Source of the DNA: Schizophyllum amplum
Taxonomy: Eukaryota; Basidiomycota; Agaricomycetes; Agaricales; Schizophyllaceae
DNA length: 64,000 nt
NCBI GenBank assembly: GCA_007026445.1
Contig: VDMD01000001.1
Span: forward strand, 992,001 to 1,056,000
Direction of reading: 5' to 3'
Shown here piece after piece: positions 42,332 to 56,425 of this stretch. The notes under the pieces were generated by a model. It did no database searches. It had not been told where the DNA came from and saw nothing but the letters and a program-made list of their open reading frames with translations. Both the position numbers and the translations under genes were made by a program. Positions within the stretch are counted from its first letter, which is position 1. Each line of letters begins with the position of its first letter.

Positions 42332-44949
42332 TCAAGCCGACGGAGACTCCCGCGCGCCGGTCAAGTACGCGATGGTCTGGTAGGCTGCCCATGGCACGAA
42401 TTCTATCGAGCGTACGTCCGTCAGTCATCTCCAGGGTCTAAGGATCGCAGCAGCAAGCGACTTACGGGGCGTCATATGCCCGCTCATATAAAACTCGACG
42501 TCTGCGACGGAAGGGTCAACACAAAAATGAAGTCCAACCACATCGTACTCACAGGTGAGGTTCCTCTCCTGGTGCATGTTGCCGTATACGCCCTGTGCGC
42601 CCATGATATCGTCCTGCACGAGGAACGACTCGGGCTCGATAGGCGTTTGGAAGCCCTGCGCGCCGGCCCACGTCATGTTCCTTTAGCGCCAGCGCGGGTT
42701 AGCGTTGAGTTAGCGCAGAGGTCGGAAATCGGTGGCGGCGGACAGGATGTCAAGAGTGCTAGTCAGCGTCGGTCGATTCGACGGCGATGCCTGATAACGC
42801 ACTGGATGGCGATGCGCGTTCCCTCCGCGATCAGGATCATGTCCTGTGGAAGTCGAACGCCCGCTCAGCTGCACCCCATGACGGGCGAACGGATAACGCA
42901 CCGCGAGTCCATGTACGACGACCGTCCGCGCGGATTTCTCTATTACGTTCGGCATGATACTAAGCATCGACGGTAGGGATTGGTCGCCGTCCTCGCCGAC
43001 GTATACGGGGCCAAGGCAATCTTCCCAGATTTGGTGCGGGGCGTGGATAGCGTCTTGGACCTGTTTACGTGTGATCAATGAAGGGGTTACGATACGAGAG
43101 AATGCTTACATCGGTACGGTTGAAGTAGATGAACTGCTGGGTGTCGCGAGGAAACCCTAGAACACTCCCTACAAATTCAGTCAGCAAATCGGACCTACTT
43201 CAATCAGAATGCAACTTACAAAGGTTGGGGAACGTATCCGTCACTCTACGGATAAGTCAGTGTCGGGCTGCTGTAGGTCTCAACGAATCTACTACTCACC
43301 GATAGATATTGAAGACGGGGTTCAGCCTGTACACCATCCTCTCTCAGCTAACAGCCCAGCAAACGACCAACCGCTGATGCGCTGACTCACCAATAAATCT
43401 CCTCCGTAATCTGGTCAAATATTCTGCACTCCGGCGCCGTGCCTGTCGAACCCTCCTGCACACCAACGAGAGGCAGCAGACCATCCGGTGGGTAGTGCAC
43501 ATAATCATCCAGGTATGTCGTATATCCGCATGCGTCGGAGATGTTCTGTAAGGACTCTAGGAAGGACGAGTTGAAGGGGAAGACGTTGGAATGAGCCTAC
43601 GGAGAAACAGCCGGCACAAATGTGAGTGTTTGTCATGGGAGTAAGGCGATGCATGATAAAGCACCTGAACAAATCGAAGGGCGGGAATGTCCTGCTGGAC
43701 GGCGCCATACGACAGCGACGGGTCGGCTATCCAGATGCCCTGCAGGTTGAGGTTGAGTCCGGGGTGCTCGTAGATGTAGTTGGCGATGTAGGGCACGTCT
43801 GCGACATAGCCGTATGAGCATTATCTCGGTCGACCCTAATGGAGGCTGCCCACGCACAGTAGCCCGCGTACTGAGAAAACAATCTTGTTAGCACGTCAGT
43901 GGCAGAGTCCTGGGGAGGAACACGCACGCTTTCGCCCGAAAGATAGAACTCAGCACCCTGCAGCTCGTCGAAAACCTCGATGAACTGGCCAAGGAAGCCC
44001 GTCAGCTGCTCCGCGAGCTCATCGTCGTTCGTTATGTTTGGCGTTCCCTGCGTGAAGCCTGTCTGTCGCGTTGCAAGTAAGTGACACCTATTGTCATGCT
44101 CTAACATGCTCACAAACGTACCCCCACAGGCTGCTCAACCCAGACAACGTTCGCGAACTCAGTCCAGGAGTACGGGTTCCTGCGAGTGCATGAATACATA
44201 GCAGGCACCGCGTGAATGTCGGTGAACTCACGCGACGGGTTCGGACTGGCCCCAGTTCCATACTGCGAGGATGCAAGGAACGGATATCAGAGGAAGCTGC
44301 GTTTGATGGGAGAGAACCCACTGAATGGACCGTTCTCCTGCAGGAAGCCCTCCATGGACGAGCAGCCCGGACCACCTGTTATGGCGTCAGCACATGCCGC
44401 TGAGACTAAAGACGTCGCAAAGTCTTCTCACCGTTCGTCCAGAATAGCAGCTTATCCGCGTTCTCCGGGTTCGACGCAGGCCAGAGCCTGAAGGACATCA
44501 GTCTGCCGGTCTGCTGGTGTATTCGTTCGATGTTGCGGGACGCACCAGAAAAACAGTTCCTTCGTCTCTTCGGGATCGCCCGAGATGGGCAGCAATCCTG
44601 CCCACGAAGCTCCCGCATCGAAGTTGACTGGATAGCGTTGAGATCAGCTTCTGCTTGCCTCCTCATGCTATGTGCTCTCACCTTCGGGGATCGTGGTACC
44701 GTCAACATAAAACGGCTCTGCAGCGGGGTTCGCGAATGGCAGGCTCGAGTTTCCTTCTTGTCTCTTCGAGTGCGAGTGGTGCGCGGTCGAGGCAGTCATG
44801 TATGCATCCTTGACGCGGTCCAGATGTTCATGTTGCCGCTGTATGGCCTGGTTGAGGCCGCTGTAAGCCGACGCACCGCCCCCATACCGCGCCAGAGCGG
44901 CGGGGGCGCTGAGAAGAGCTAGCGACAAAAATGTGAATGGCAAGCGCAT
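42332..44949 (-). CDS. Secreted serine carboxypeptidase (S10), 527 aa, 18 exons
   Basis: Exons: 42332-42402, 42466-42501, 42553-42680, 42803-42843, 42902-43060, 43110-43168, 43220-43245, 43300-43326, 43391-43596, 43665-43798, 43858-43870, 43928-44062, 44122-44179, 44232-44262, 44322-44375, 44432-44487, 44546-44627 and 44682-44949. All phases agree. A signal peptide (MRLPFTFLSLALLSAPAALA) precedes a His/Gln-rich propeptide with a KR site. The S10 core shows FDAGASWAGLLP, LLFWTNGGPGCSSMEG, WVEQPVGTGFTQG, catalytic Ser in GESYAGYYVPYIA, Asp in HGLADMILIAEGT, and His in SGHMTPQFVPWAAY. It removes C-terminal residues from peptides at acidic pH, outside the cell or in the vacuole. The 13-nt exon 43858-43870 supplies YAGY right after the active-site serine codon; exons of 26, 27, 31, 36 and 41 nt also occur. 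Confidence 0.92.
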
Positions 44950-45725
44950 CGTGCAGGGATGAGCGAGTGGGTATCGGGTCTGCGAGGAAGGCTTTATGCC
45001 TGTGCGCGAAGCTTATATGCCGTTCTTGCTATCGTAACCGTGACGCATGCGCACGGAGCGAAAAGAAGGTGCGAAGGCAGCTGGGAGCTTGTGATGCATT
45101 GCATGATCTCGAGAGTGGCTGACGCGTGCGGTGTAATCCCCGCTGTCGCGGTGCGAAGGCGAGAGTCATGAGACGCACTGTATATAGCGCTGGATCCGAA
45201 TCGGCGTGATGGTCAGCTTCAGGTAGTACTTGGGACATGTTGGGAAAGACCGAGAGCAAAAATTTGGGGCATACTTGCCTTGAACCTTGCGAGGTTCAGA
45301 TGTCGGCGCATGCCAATGACCAACTTCCGAAAATCACAGTAAACACCGGGACGAAAGCTGCGTGAAGGCCTGAGAATCATGGCTGAGGATGGAGTACTCG
45401 TATTGCGCGGCAGTGATCAATGAGCACCTAGTACCCAGTGGTTTCGAAGGCCAAACGCTCAAGCGGCTTATGATGGTGGTTGGTGGCTAAGAACAAACGG
45501 CAAATGCCGAAATTGTCAACAGGGCATCCACCACAAAAATACACATGGTTCGTTCAAGGTGAAAATCATCAAGAGCGAATAGAGATTAAGTAGGTACGTT
45601 TAGTAAACTGACGATAACAATTATTGGAGACACTCGTAAAGTATTGTAAAACAAGATGATGCTTCAGCCGGAAGGGGACAAGACTTTATGCCAGTCCCGC
45701 ACGGCTCGCAGTGCAGAATATGCCG
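44950..45725. other. Intergenic, no gene seen
   Basis: About 775 bp: carboxypeptidase upstream region and thioesterase 3' flank. AT content rises around 45500-45670. No repeats or gene fragments recognised. Confidence 0.5.
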
Positions 45726-46599
45726 TCATAGCCGCGAGGCAACGGGCTGCATCTTGTTGATGAAAGCAGACGCGACGCTTCGGCCAGAATCGCGGTCGAT
45801 GATCTGCGCGAAGAGAAGATGTCTGGCTCAATTTCCGGACGGATCACTGGGCGGGGTAACGCACCTCGCATCGGGCTGTCATCACCCTTCCCCCCAAAGA
45901 CACAGAAGTGCTGACGATCCGAAGGCGCGTGCCTCTAAAAGAAGCGTCAGAGGAAGGAGGACGGCAGCAAAGGATGGGCTCACAATGGGGCAGGCGCGTG
46001 AAACATGATATTCATGCCTTGCGTGACACCGACGCCATTGACGTTGGACACCAGTCCAAGGACGACGAGAGGCGTACTACAGCAGCTGAGGAGAAAAACG
46101 AGATGTTAATGAGCGAACCCCGCATGGGCAGACGAACGTACTTGTCTATAAGGTAGGCGATGCAACCGCCGTGAAGCATGCCCGCGCCGTTCAGCATGTC
46201 TGCGAGCTGGTTGAGTACACCAGAAGGAACAATAAGCGAGGACCCACGTTTTGTGACGAGCAGGTCGGCCACCGTAGTGGCCTCGAAGCGGCCCTGCTTC
46301 TCAAGCTTCCGATCGATGCTAATCTCCTTGAACCTGACGGCATGACCGACCGCAGAACCAAAGGCATCGCCCTCGCCGACGCCATAGCCATAGAACGTGT
46401 TGCAGGTAAGCTGCTTCACGTAGTCCGGCGCGTTCCCCGTTATAAGGGAGATGTCGCCGTAATTGGGGAGTGCCGCGGGCTCGACCCATGCGCGTCGGGA
46501 AGATGTACTTTTCGCGGAGCGAGAGTAATGCGAGGAGGTGGAACTGGAAGGGATGGAGACAGCAGCGCTCGCGGTGACAGAGTCAGACCTTGCAGACAT
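45726..46599 (-). CDS. Hotdog-fold acyl-CoA thioesterase (PaaI/ACOT13-like), 235 aa
   Basis: Exons are 45726-45803, 45865-45934, 45984-46085 and 46142-46599, all in phase. The first ~40 residues are Ser/Ala-rich with scattered Arg and no acidic cluster, compatible with mitochondrial targeting. The fold's core motif GMLHGGCIAYLID (helix with the conserved HGG) is followed by NGVGVTQGMNIMFHAPAPLG and GTRLRIVSTSVSLGGRVMTARCEI, then IDRDSGRSVASAFINKM. It should hydrolyse acyl-CoA thioesters. The substrate chain length is unknown. A TATAAAG box (minus, 46661-46667) is about 60 bp upstream. Confidence 0.85.
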
Positions 46600-46660
46600 G
46601 GTGTTGTGGGCGCGCAGGGGGATAGAGGAAGATAGTTATTGCATGGATGGACGATGCAGG

Positions 46661-46667
46661 CTTTATA
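46661..46667 (-). promoter_or_regulatory. TATA box of the thioesterase gene
   Basis: TATAAAG on the minus strand, about 62 bp upstream of the ATG at 46599. Confidence 0.5.
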
Positions 46668-48358
46668 GGTCGGGCTGCAAATCCGAATCCTGCGACACCA
46701 TCATGGGTATACCGTTGACCTGGTGTGTCAAGCCAGATCGCTCGGCAAGAAGGTAAGATACCTGGAGAGCAAACACACGTGTGGAGGAGCGTGCCATGGA
46801 TCCACCCGATCCTCCTCGATGTTTGTAGGATTGAAGGGGATTTAAAACAGCCGGTATCTGTTGGCATAGTGCAGGGAAGAGGTTCACCGCTCATTGTCCT
46901 GCTCGTAGACGTGACGGGCTGCCTGCAGATGTCGCACAAGGCCGTGCGTAGTGAATGGTTAGCTAAGAAAAGAGGTTGAGCTTGTCAGACTTTGATTGTC
47001 CTGATCGTCAACAAGCCTTTCTAATGAAGGGGCGTCAGCTTTGTCTCCGTCTCGGACCAACGGACGATGATGCCGACACCTACTTACGACGGTATGGAAA
47101 CAGCCGCTGCCACGGAGATCGAAGCGGAGGAGCATCGGGGGAGAATGTGAGTGTGCTCATCTTAAGGAGTTGTCATGCCAGAAGGAGAGCTAGAGGCGTA
47201 GTCGACATGACAAATCCGAACCTCGCCTCCATAGTCATCGTGTGACAGGCGCAGAAAAGGGTGCTTCCTGTATTTTGTATCGCGCGTCTACATGCCCGGG
47301 GATGGTCTAGGGTTCATCAGGAATGTTGACGACCGCCTCTGGAGCCAATTTTGTCGTTCTGCAGCGCACGCAGGTCTAGGCACTACAGAAGACCTCGCAC
47401 ACTGCAGCGGGGTGACTGAAGGAGCAAAGCTACAGGTGATACGTCAGTTGTCCGACGAGGGAGTGAGGCCTTGAGGTGGCAACACGATCTCGTCTTCTTC
47501 CTGCATGTCAGTTGGTGTGCAGCGGCGACCAGGGACGATTCAAGCGGGCCTGAGGACAGCCATAGACAGAGACCATGCCTTCGCAGAAGACATGCGATCG
47601 TCGAAAACAGGAGTATCGAGGGTCAGAGAAAAACGAGGTGGCTTTCAACAGAGTTGGAGCTTCGATGCCATAGACCTTGACAGCGGTAATCTTGGAAATG
47701 CACAGATTTGAGTACGAAACGAGGGCTGCAATCGGAGGATGGGCCTGTCGGTGCTAGTAATGGCGCATACCACGAGTAGAGGAGGCGCAAGTTACGGCAC
47801 CATAGATGACTGAGGCAGTCAAGCTTGCAAGAAACCTGAAGGCGGTCACGGCGGATGATGCCGAGAGTCACGTGCTAATCACGTCGCAGTTGAACTTTGA
47901 CCACTTCTTCTGGTTTGAGCGTCCTGACGAGGTTAGTATGAACAGCATGGGCTAGACATTAAGCGACTTCTCAGTAGAGGCGGCGACGTGTACTGTTGAT
48001 CCTTACCAGGTCGGAAATATACTTGGGCAAGCAAGTGACGGCAGAGTCCAGTTTGCTTTCGTGTCGAATCACACGACGGGCTTTGAGCTTGAGCCCGGCG
48101 TATGTAATGGCTTACGAACTTCGAGGGTTTGTTGCACCGACGTACAGCCTAAGTTTACCTTCATTCAAGCGCGATGGGTCTGATGCGGCGGCCACAAGAA
48201 GTTTGCCGCATAGACTGTCTCGGTGGTCCGAGCCCGCCATCGCCGACCGTGACGATGGGCGAGGGATGTTGCAGTGTACAAGCATCTTGCTGCACAAATC
48301 AAGTCAACGACAGCAGCACAGTTATCATAGTGAATGAGATAGATATAGAACGACACCG
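46668..48358. other. 1.7-kb region without recognisable genes
   Basis: No spliceable gene was found on either strand. A minus-strand segment near 48297-48110 reads KLLVAAASDPSRLNEGKLRLYVGAT before a stop, and another near 46700 ends VNGIPMMVSQDSDLQPDL. Both look more protein-like than chance but do not connect. A CACGTG lies at about 47870. The region may hold decayed coding sequence or a non-coding transcript. Confidence 0.4.
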
Positions 48359-50166
48359 TTATGTCTCCGATGCCTCCTTGCGCCTCTTCTTCTCCTTCCT
48401 GCGCCGCTTCTCGGCTTTGCGTTCCTCCTTCGACTCCGTATCAGCGTCCTTCGTGGACGATTCTTCCACGTTGACGATTGGCGGAGCGTTTTCCTCTGCT
48501 GGCTCGTCGCGCTTGCGCTTTTTGGAGTCCATTCCTTCGCCAGACGATAGCTCGTCAACACCAGCTCGCTCCTCTTTCCGTTTTCCCTTCTTGTCCTTCT
48601 TAGCCTTGGGCTCCGGGACTTTCTCTTCAACGTCATCGCCAGCCTCAACGTCCTTCTTACTCTTCTTGCGCTTCTCCTTCTTCTCCTTCTTCTCCTCCGC
48701 GTCCTCCTGCGCCGCCTCCTTGGCCTTGCGCTTCTTCTCCTTCTTCTCCCTCTTCCTCTCCTTCTCGGCCCCGGACGTCGCGGCTTTGTCGACAGCGGGC
48801 TCGTCCTGCACACCGGCAAGCACTCTCGCAGACGACAGTGATGCGAACATCGCCATGCCCTTGCCCGTCTCCGTAGTGGGCGCCGCGCTCGGCATCTGGA
48901 ACATCCTTGCGAAGGACCCCAAGCCGCCCCGAGGCGCGTCCTCGTCAATTGCCAGTGAGCGTCCTGCGCCCAGGCCCAGTCCACTCCGTGCTGTCTCGCC
49001 ATCATCCTCGCGCCTTCGGCCTGCGCCGAGTCCACCTCGTGGTGCGTCCGCTTCGTCGTCGCGGGCCCGTGCAGAACCCAGACCGCGACGCGGCGTCTCC
49101 TCCTCTTCTGCGCTCTCAATTTTGAAAGGTGCAGTGGGCGTAGGCGTCGACGATCCTGCCTTCGCTGCAGCCTTGGCGGCTAACCGCTCCTTGAAGTAGT
49201 CCGCCACCGACTTCGTGCTCTTCGTCAGCTTCTCGAGCGATGCGGGTTCATCGCTGATCGGCGTGAGAGCGCCCATCGGGGAGCCGGAGGAGGAAAGAGA
49301 GGATGGAGTAGGAGCGATGCCGAGGATTTCTGAGATAGCAGCGGCGGACTTGGACGCCATGCTTTTGGCAGCGATGTGGCGCGAGCGATGTCTGTATAAC
49401 ACGGTGAGCAGCGTAAGAGTAGGATGCAGGTGACATACGCTCTACGAAGTATGGGTCGCACCACGGGTGCGGGTGCGCGTTCATCGTCGGAAGAGTCCTC
49501 AGCAGCGCTGGCTTCAGGGCTCTTCTCCTTCTTCCGCTTCTTGCTCTTCTTCTCCCCATCCTCCTCTTTCCGCTTCCGCTTCTTCTCCTTCTTCGCCTCC
49601 TTCGACTCTTCCTTCGTGACCTCCTCCTCCTCCACGGTGGCGCTCACGAACCCACCCTCCGCCACGACGCCAGTGGTTGGCGCGACTGTGTCCCCTGCGG
49701 CAGCCGCGTTGAGGCGCGCAAGCAGATTCTCGTAGTCCTTATTCTGCTGCCAGGCGATTCCATTGACGTCCTTCGTATGCGCTGCGCCGATGCCCATCAT
49801 ATCGAGCTTCTGGGAGACTTTGATGGCAGAGATGCGGCCCTCACCCTCCGCGCCGAGGCCTTTGGACGCATCCCAGCCGAACTTGGAGAGGTAATTTTGA
49901 CCGAAGCGCGCGGCGTCTGCTCATGTGGGGAACACCAGGCAGTGTGCGGAAGGAGGCAGATGCAGATGTGAGCGGTCGGGTGGGAGGAGATATATGGAGT
50001 GCGTGAGGAGCAAAAAGGCATGAGTTGAGGAGATGGGCGAAGCAACGAATGGGTTTGTTAGATGGACTGAAAGCAATGTATGGCGGAAATACGGACCGTC
50101 TGCCCAGCTGAGGTTTCTTGGATCATGGCCGATCCTCTGCTTCACTTTCCGTCCGGCGAGACCCAT
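48359..50166 (-). CDS. PXR1: PinX1/Pxr1-like G-patch protein, 526 aa
   Basis: Exons are 48359-49391, 49439-49916 and 50097-50166. It starts MGLAGRKVKQRIGHDPRNL and continues DAARFGQNYLSKFGWDASKGLGAEGEGR, the G-patch of the PinX1/Pxr1 family, which activates the DEAH helicase Prp43 in rRNA and snoRNA maturation in the nucleolus. The rest is low complexity: Lys/Glu-rich blocks (KKEKKRKRKEEDGEKK, EKKEKKEKRKKSKKD) typical of nucleolar localisation, and repeated short motifs of the form R(G/S)GLG (RRGLGSARA, RGGLGAGRR, RSGLGLGAG, RGGLGSFAR). The first intron is 180 bp, long for this window. Confidence 0.9.
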
Positions 50167-50570
50167 GGGATTTCAACTCCAGATCTTTCTGAATACAGAG
50201 GAGGGGGAAGAGGGGTATAATGAGGCGGAAGAACCTCGTAAGGGGAGGATTGACGCCGGGGTGTGTGGTTGGATGCAGCGAACAAGCTGATTCCGCGATC
50301 GGCACCGCGGCTTGGACTAAAATTTGGATGACTAATCGGGATTCATTGTTCTTTTCCCCTTTCGGAAAACAATAGGAAGTCCAACTACAAAGTCCAACTG
50401 GCTTCCAGCCTGAGAAGTCACAGCGACGAAACAGAACGCGTTGATACACGAGAGTATGATAAATTACTGTGTAGCCCGGTATATATACAGTACTTGTTGT
50501 ACAGACTGCTCGATACATGAATCCAACTTAGCTATACATCGACAACTCGATGATTTCCGGATCATCACCT
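50167..50570. other. Intergenic, no gene seen
   Basis: PXR1 upstream region and MAP kinase 3' flank. Only short overlapping open frames. Confidence 0.5.
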
Positions 50571-52323
<1,753 letters not shown>

Positions 52324-53081
52324 GTTGTCGATGCCGTGTCGAGGGGAAGTGGTGGTGGTCCGAGTCGAGTGAAAGGTGAGTAGAGATACAAAGGGGAAGC
52401 ACAGGATGAGTGCAAGGTGAGGACGTGAAGGAGAGAGACAAGCGTGAAGTCGGCGCGCCTAATAGCTGCCATCGATGCGGTGCCCCCAAACACGTGCCTG
52501 ACACGAGATCACTGATCACCGCGGGGGCGAAACGCGTCTCGCACGCGTCTGTTCAACGACCGCTCATGTTCGTCGCTGCGCACACCGCCACCATACACCA
52601 GCCAGATGCCGCACCTGTGCTGCATGGTCGGCGACAGGTTGACCGATGTCAGAACCTGGGCAACGTTGGGTCCATCTATCATTGGGATCGCTCTTCTGAG
52701 ATATGCAAGACGCAGAGCATGCAGATTCGTGCCGAGATCCTGCTAAGTTCATCAGTGTGTTTTCATGGGACAGCGACTGGAAGACTTGCCGGACATGAAG
52801 ACATGGGCGAAGAAATCGGTCGGACAGTCTGAGAAGGCGAACCAGAATCGAACTCCCCGAATAGCTGATGAACATGGGTGGCGCGCCCGCCCTATGATCA
52901 GCTTATTCAAACGTCGGTAGATGGAGGCATACTTCCCGCGTTCACCGCGCTCAAAAGGACACGTCGGCCAGCATTATCTTGATGTATAGAGCAAACAAGA
53001 CACGACACCTGGATTGCAACAAAAACAGCTGATCCCGAGTAGTATCACGCACGGCGAGTCTCAGCATCCATAATTCCCACC
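52324..53081. other. MAP kinase upstream region, no gene seen
   Basis: About 760 bp. A tRNA-like T-arm (ACCAGAATCGAACT, minus strand reading GTTCGATTC) near 52850 lacks the other arms. No coding structure was found. Confidence 0.45.
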
Positions 53082-56000
53082 CTACTTCATCGTCGTCGCA
53101 ATCTGCGCCAACTCCCTCTCGATCATTGAATTCGGGCACCGACGGATCAAGTCCCTGTACAGTTCCGTCAGTGTACGGCCAACGTCCGTTTGAAGCTCTA
53201 GTCACTCACTCCAATTTCGCCTTATCCCCCCTCTCCTTGCACGCCTGCCCTGCCATCCGCCACTCGCCACAGTCGACGTACAGGTCAGCCCGCTTCGGCG
53301 AGTCACATCGCGCGACGTAGGGGACGGCTTGCGTCGGGTGTCCCTTCTCAATGAGGTGCCGTACGAAGGGCTCGTACCCGATCGGGCTCCGCTTCGACTT
53401 CGCGAAGGCGTCCAAGCCTTCCCAGTCGCGAGTGGCGGTCAGAGCGTGCAGCTTAACGTACCAGAACCTGTACCAAGTTCGCGTCAGCAGTGTAGTGGAT
53501 GGCTGAGGACTTCGACCCGTACCTCTTGTCGGGCACCTTAAAGTCAGACTTGATCTTATCCGCCCGCTTGGAGAGGCCGTTCGTCAAGCAGGTACGAATG
53601 GTCTCATTGACGGTCTGCCCAAAGAACGTGACACGCCCATCCGTCTCTTTCTCCAATTGTTGCTGCAGCGTCATCAGACGCACACTCTCATCCATCATCT
53701 AACAGAGAATGTCAGTCTCCTGCTGTCTCATGTATACCTAGCTAAGACAGACGCACCTTGGCCTCGAAAGACCTATCCTTGTCCTCGGAAAAGAACTTCT
53801 GTGCGGCCTTTACCGCCGTGATCTTCGCGTTCGGGTCCGACATCTGCGCCGCTTCCTCCAGAGACAGCACTGCACTCTCCACGCGTCGATCATCTGAGTA
53901 GTAGAAATCGCGCAGCATTTCCTTGTCCTGCTCGCGAGCATAGACCTGCAGCAGGCGGCTCGCGAGGGCTAGTCGGGGCCCGCCGTCTTCGATGAGGCGG
54001 AAGAAAGACCCCAGTGGGAGCCGCTTGTGTAGGTGGAGTAGGACCTGGTATACTGCAATGTTGTCAGAGCTGTGCCAGTTGTATCAAGGAGAAAACGTAC
54101 CGAGGTCGGTGTCCCCACTGTCAACAGCCTTCTCCAAGGCCAGTCTGTCCTCTTTCATCGTCAACAGGAGAGGTACCTGGTCCGATGCCTTTGGCTCGTG
54201 ATCCAGGAGCTGCGCTGCCTCAGCACCTCTCCTACTCAGACATCTCAATATAACTCACCTTCGTAGCCAGCCCCGCGCGCCCCACCTCCCACGCCCGCCT
54301 CGCAATATCCGCATAACTAACCTCAGAGCCGCCCAACTGCTCGAATTTATCCACAATCAACCTGCACACCTCGTCATCCGCACCAAGCTCCCCATCGCTC
54401 GCCGCTGTTGGGCGCGTCTTGGCTATCTTCGCGCTCGCCCAGTGCCTCAGGACAACGTCGGGCTTGAGTGAAAGGAAGCCTGAGATGCGGAGCGCAAGGA
54501 GGTGCATGTTGCGGGATGTTAGACGGGCGATCAGATGTTCGGGGGAGGTGTGGGTATATCTGTAAATTGTGTGAGCGGCTCGTCCGTTCAGAGAGCTGTA
54601 AACACTTACTGCGCGTACGTGAGCGGGATGCCAATTTCATAGAAGCGCACGGCATTCAGGACCTTCAGCGTGCAGCCCATCCGCACGAAGTCAGTGGGAT
54701 CGTAGAGGTCGAGGAATCCACGCCCGAGCTTCGCGGCCTGCATGGCTAATGAGGCAGGTTGATACCACTCAGAGAACTGACACGAACATTGAGTAGTCTT
54801 CGTTGCCAGTATGGCTCCCACTCATGGCCGGCAGCGGCGATGCATTCGTCTACCGCGGAAGCCAGATCAGGACGGATATTCTTTATGCTCTCGTGGGCCT
54901 TGGACGAGCGCTGAGCGAAGCTCTCCCACGCATCGTATAATATCGCCGCCGGAGACATCGACCCGGGACGGAAGACCGAGAGCGAAGAAGCTGCGAAGGC
55001 ATGAGAGCGAGCCCGGTTACATTGTGAGAAGCATACGCACCGGGTACTTTCTGAATGAGGTCACAAGTGTCTGGTCCTACGACGCGTATACCGTCGGGCT
55101 CTGTAACGACGAAAGTCGAGCCTGGGTAGAAGAACCTTTGAATGTGAGTTCATATCCCCTAGGCGCAGTTGTGAAAGGCGCTCACTGCAATGTGTCTCCA
55201 AATGGACCCACGAGTATTACGAGCGATTCCCAAGTGACCAGGATGGCGTCGTCGCCACACCATGCAACTTGTCGGACGCTTCCTTCCGCGCCAGGTACTC
55301 CGTTGGTGTCGAATTCAGTCACGCTGCGTTGGAAGTCGGAGGAGACTACGAGCAGAATTCCCGTATACGTCAAGAGCGCAAGGTTCTGGCCCTTGGGTGA
55401 TGGGGCGATCTGGGTAAAGGGCCCGCGCGAGAGCCGCTGGTCTATGCATTCCAGGTTGTCCACGCTGTAGATCGTCGAGTCCACGGACAGAAGCACCTCA
55501 ACGTGCCGCGAGCTGGTGAAGTCTGACGGGATGACCGCCCATGCGGAAGGGGGTTCGGAGAGGCCTGAGCGACGATGGTGAGACGCGTCGGTTCGTTGTG
55601 CGGAGACACACACCTGGGTTGGCCAACGTCAATGGACGCGATCCCGTCCAGCCCTTCACTTCCAGAAGCGACAGCGAGCCTGTCAGAGCAACCAGACCAT
55701 TCTCCATGATCTGTGCATCGATGACGCCCAGCTCCCCCGCCTCGCTGCCAAGCGAGAACTGCTGGTAGTCGCCCTGAAGGTCGTATATCCGATATACGCC
55801 CTCCTCGTTGAGCACGACCAGTCGCTCGTCGTGTGTCCAGCCAAAGCGGATGATGCGGCCATGGTTCCACTAGTGCAGGGTCAGTCGATGAGTCTTGGGG
55901 ACGGGGAATTTGATGTCACACTGAAGAGCAGAAGACCATCCCCCGAGGCGGAATAGACGCGTATTTCAGCCTTCGCGAACGAGGGAGCAGAACGACCCAG

Positions 56001-56225
56001 GGCTATCATCTTCGTGTTGTCGCGCATAAGGGCTACATATATGTCAGATCTCGCGACTGTGTTCTGGTTTGCACACGCACCGAGCGGTCCACCATACCGG
56101 CATCCCGCAACGATGAAGTCTGCGATATTGGGGAGCTTGTCTTGTATCATATACAGTTGTTGTCGACGGTAGAAGACCTTGCCATCTTGCATGGCCTGCC
56201 ATGATGTCGTTGGATGGTCCGGCAT
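53082..56225 (-). CDS. VPS16: Vacuolar sorting protein VPS16, 843 aa, 13 exons
   Basis: Exons: 53082-53154, 53210-53467, 53523-53698, 53757-54052, 54101-54209, 54259-54559, 54610-54737, 54788-54990, 55041-55135, 55186-55564, 55614-55869, 55920-56032 and 56081-56225. The N-terminal half is the VPS16 beta-propeller ([46 protein letters not shown]). The C-terminal half is the alpha-solenoid ([74 protein letters not shown]). VPS16 is a core subunit of the CORVET and HOPS tethers that bind Rab5/Rab7 and SNAREs at endosome and vacuole. Length equals the family norm. Confidence 0.95.
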
Positions 56226-56425
56226 CGTCAGAGGCCCAAGCGCGTCGCCGTGTAGGACGACGATGACAAGACGTGCTAGATGTTCGGAATAACGGCCCGA
56301 GTACCCGGAGCGCGTCCCCTGCTCTTCCCACAGTCGTGGTCCGGGAGGGAGTCGAAAACAGAAATCTTCTTAAAGAGATGCGACATGAACCCTGTATATA
56401 CATAGCAATGACAACAATAACGAAC

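Noticed and set aside
37747..46599. Idea that TRP1, carboxypeptidase and thioesterase form a biosynthetic cluster
   Set aside because: No backbone enzyme (NRPS, PKS, terpene synthase) or pathway regulator is present, and the functions are unrelated.
48325..49119. Arg-rich minus-strand frame overlapping PXR1 and the complementary Ser/Phe-rich plus-strand frame (48174-49199)
   Set aside because: Both are shadows of the Lys/Glu-rich PXR1 exon.
52840..52880. tRNA-like T arm on the minus strand
   Set aside because: The T stem does not pair properly and no D or anticodon arm can be drawn at normal spacing.
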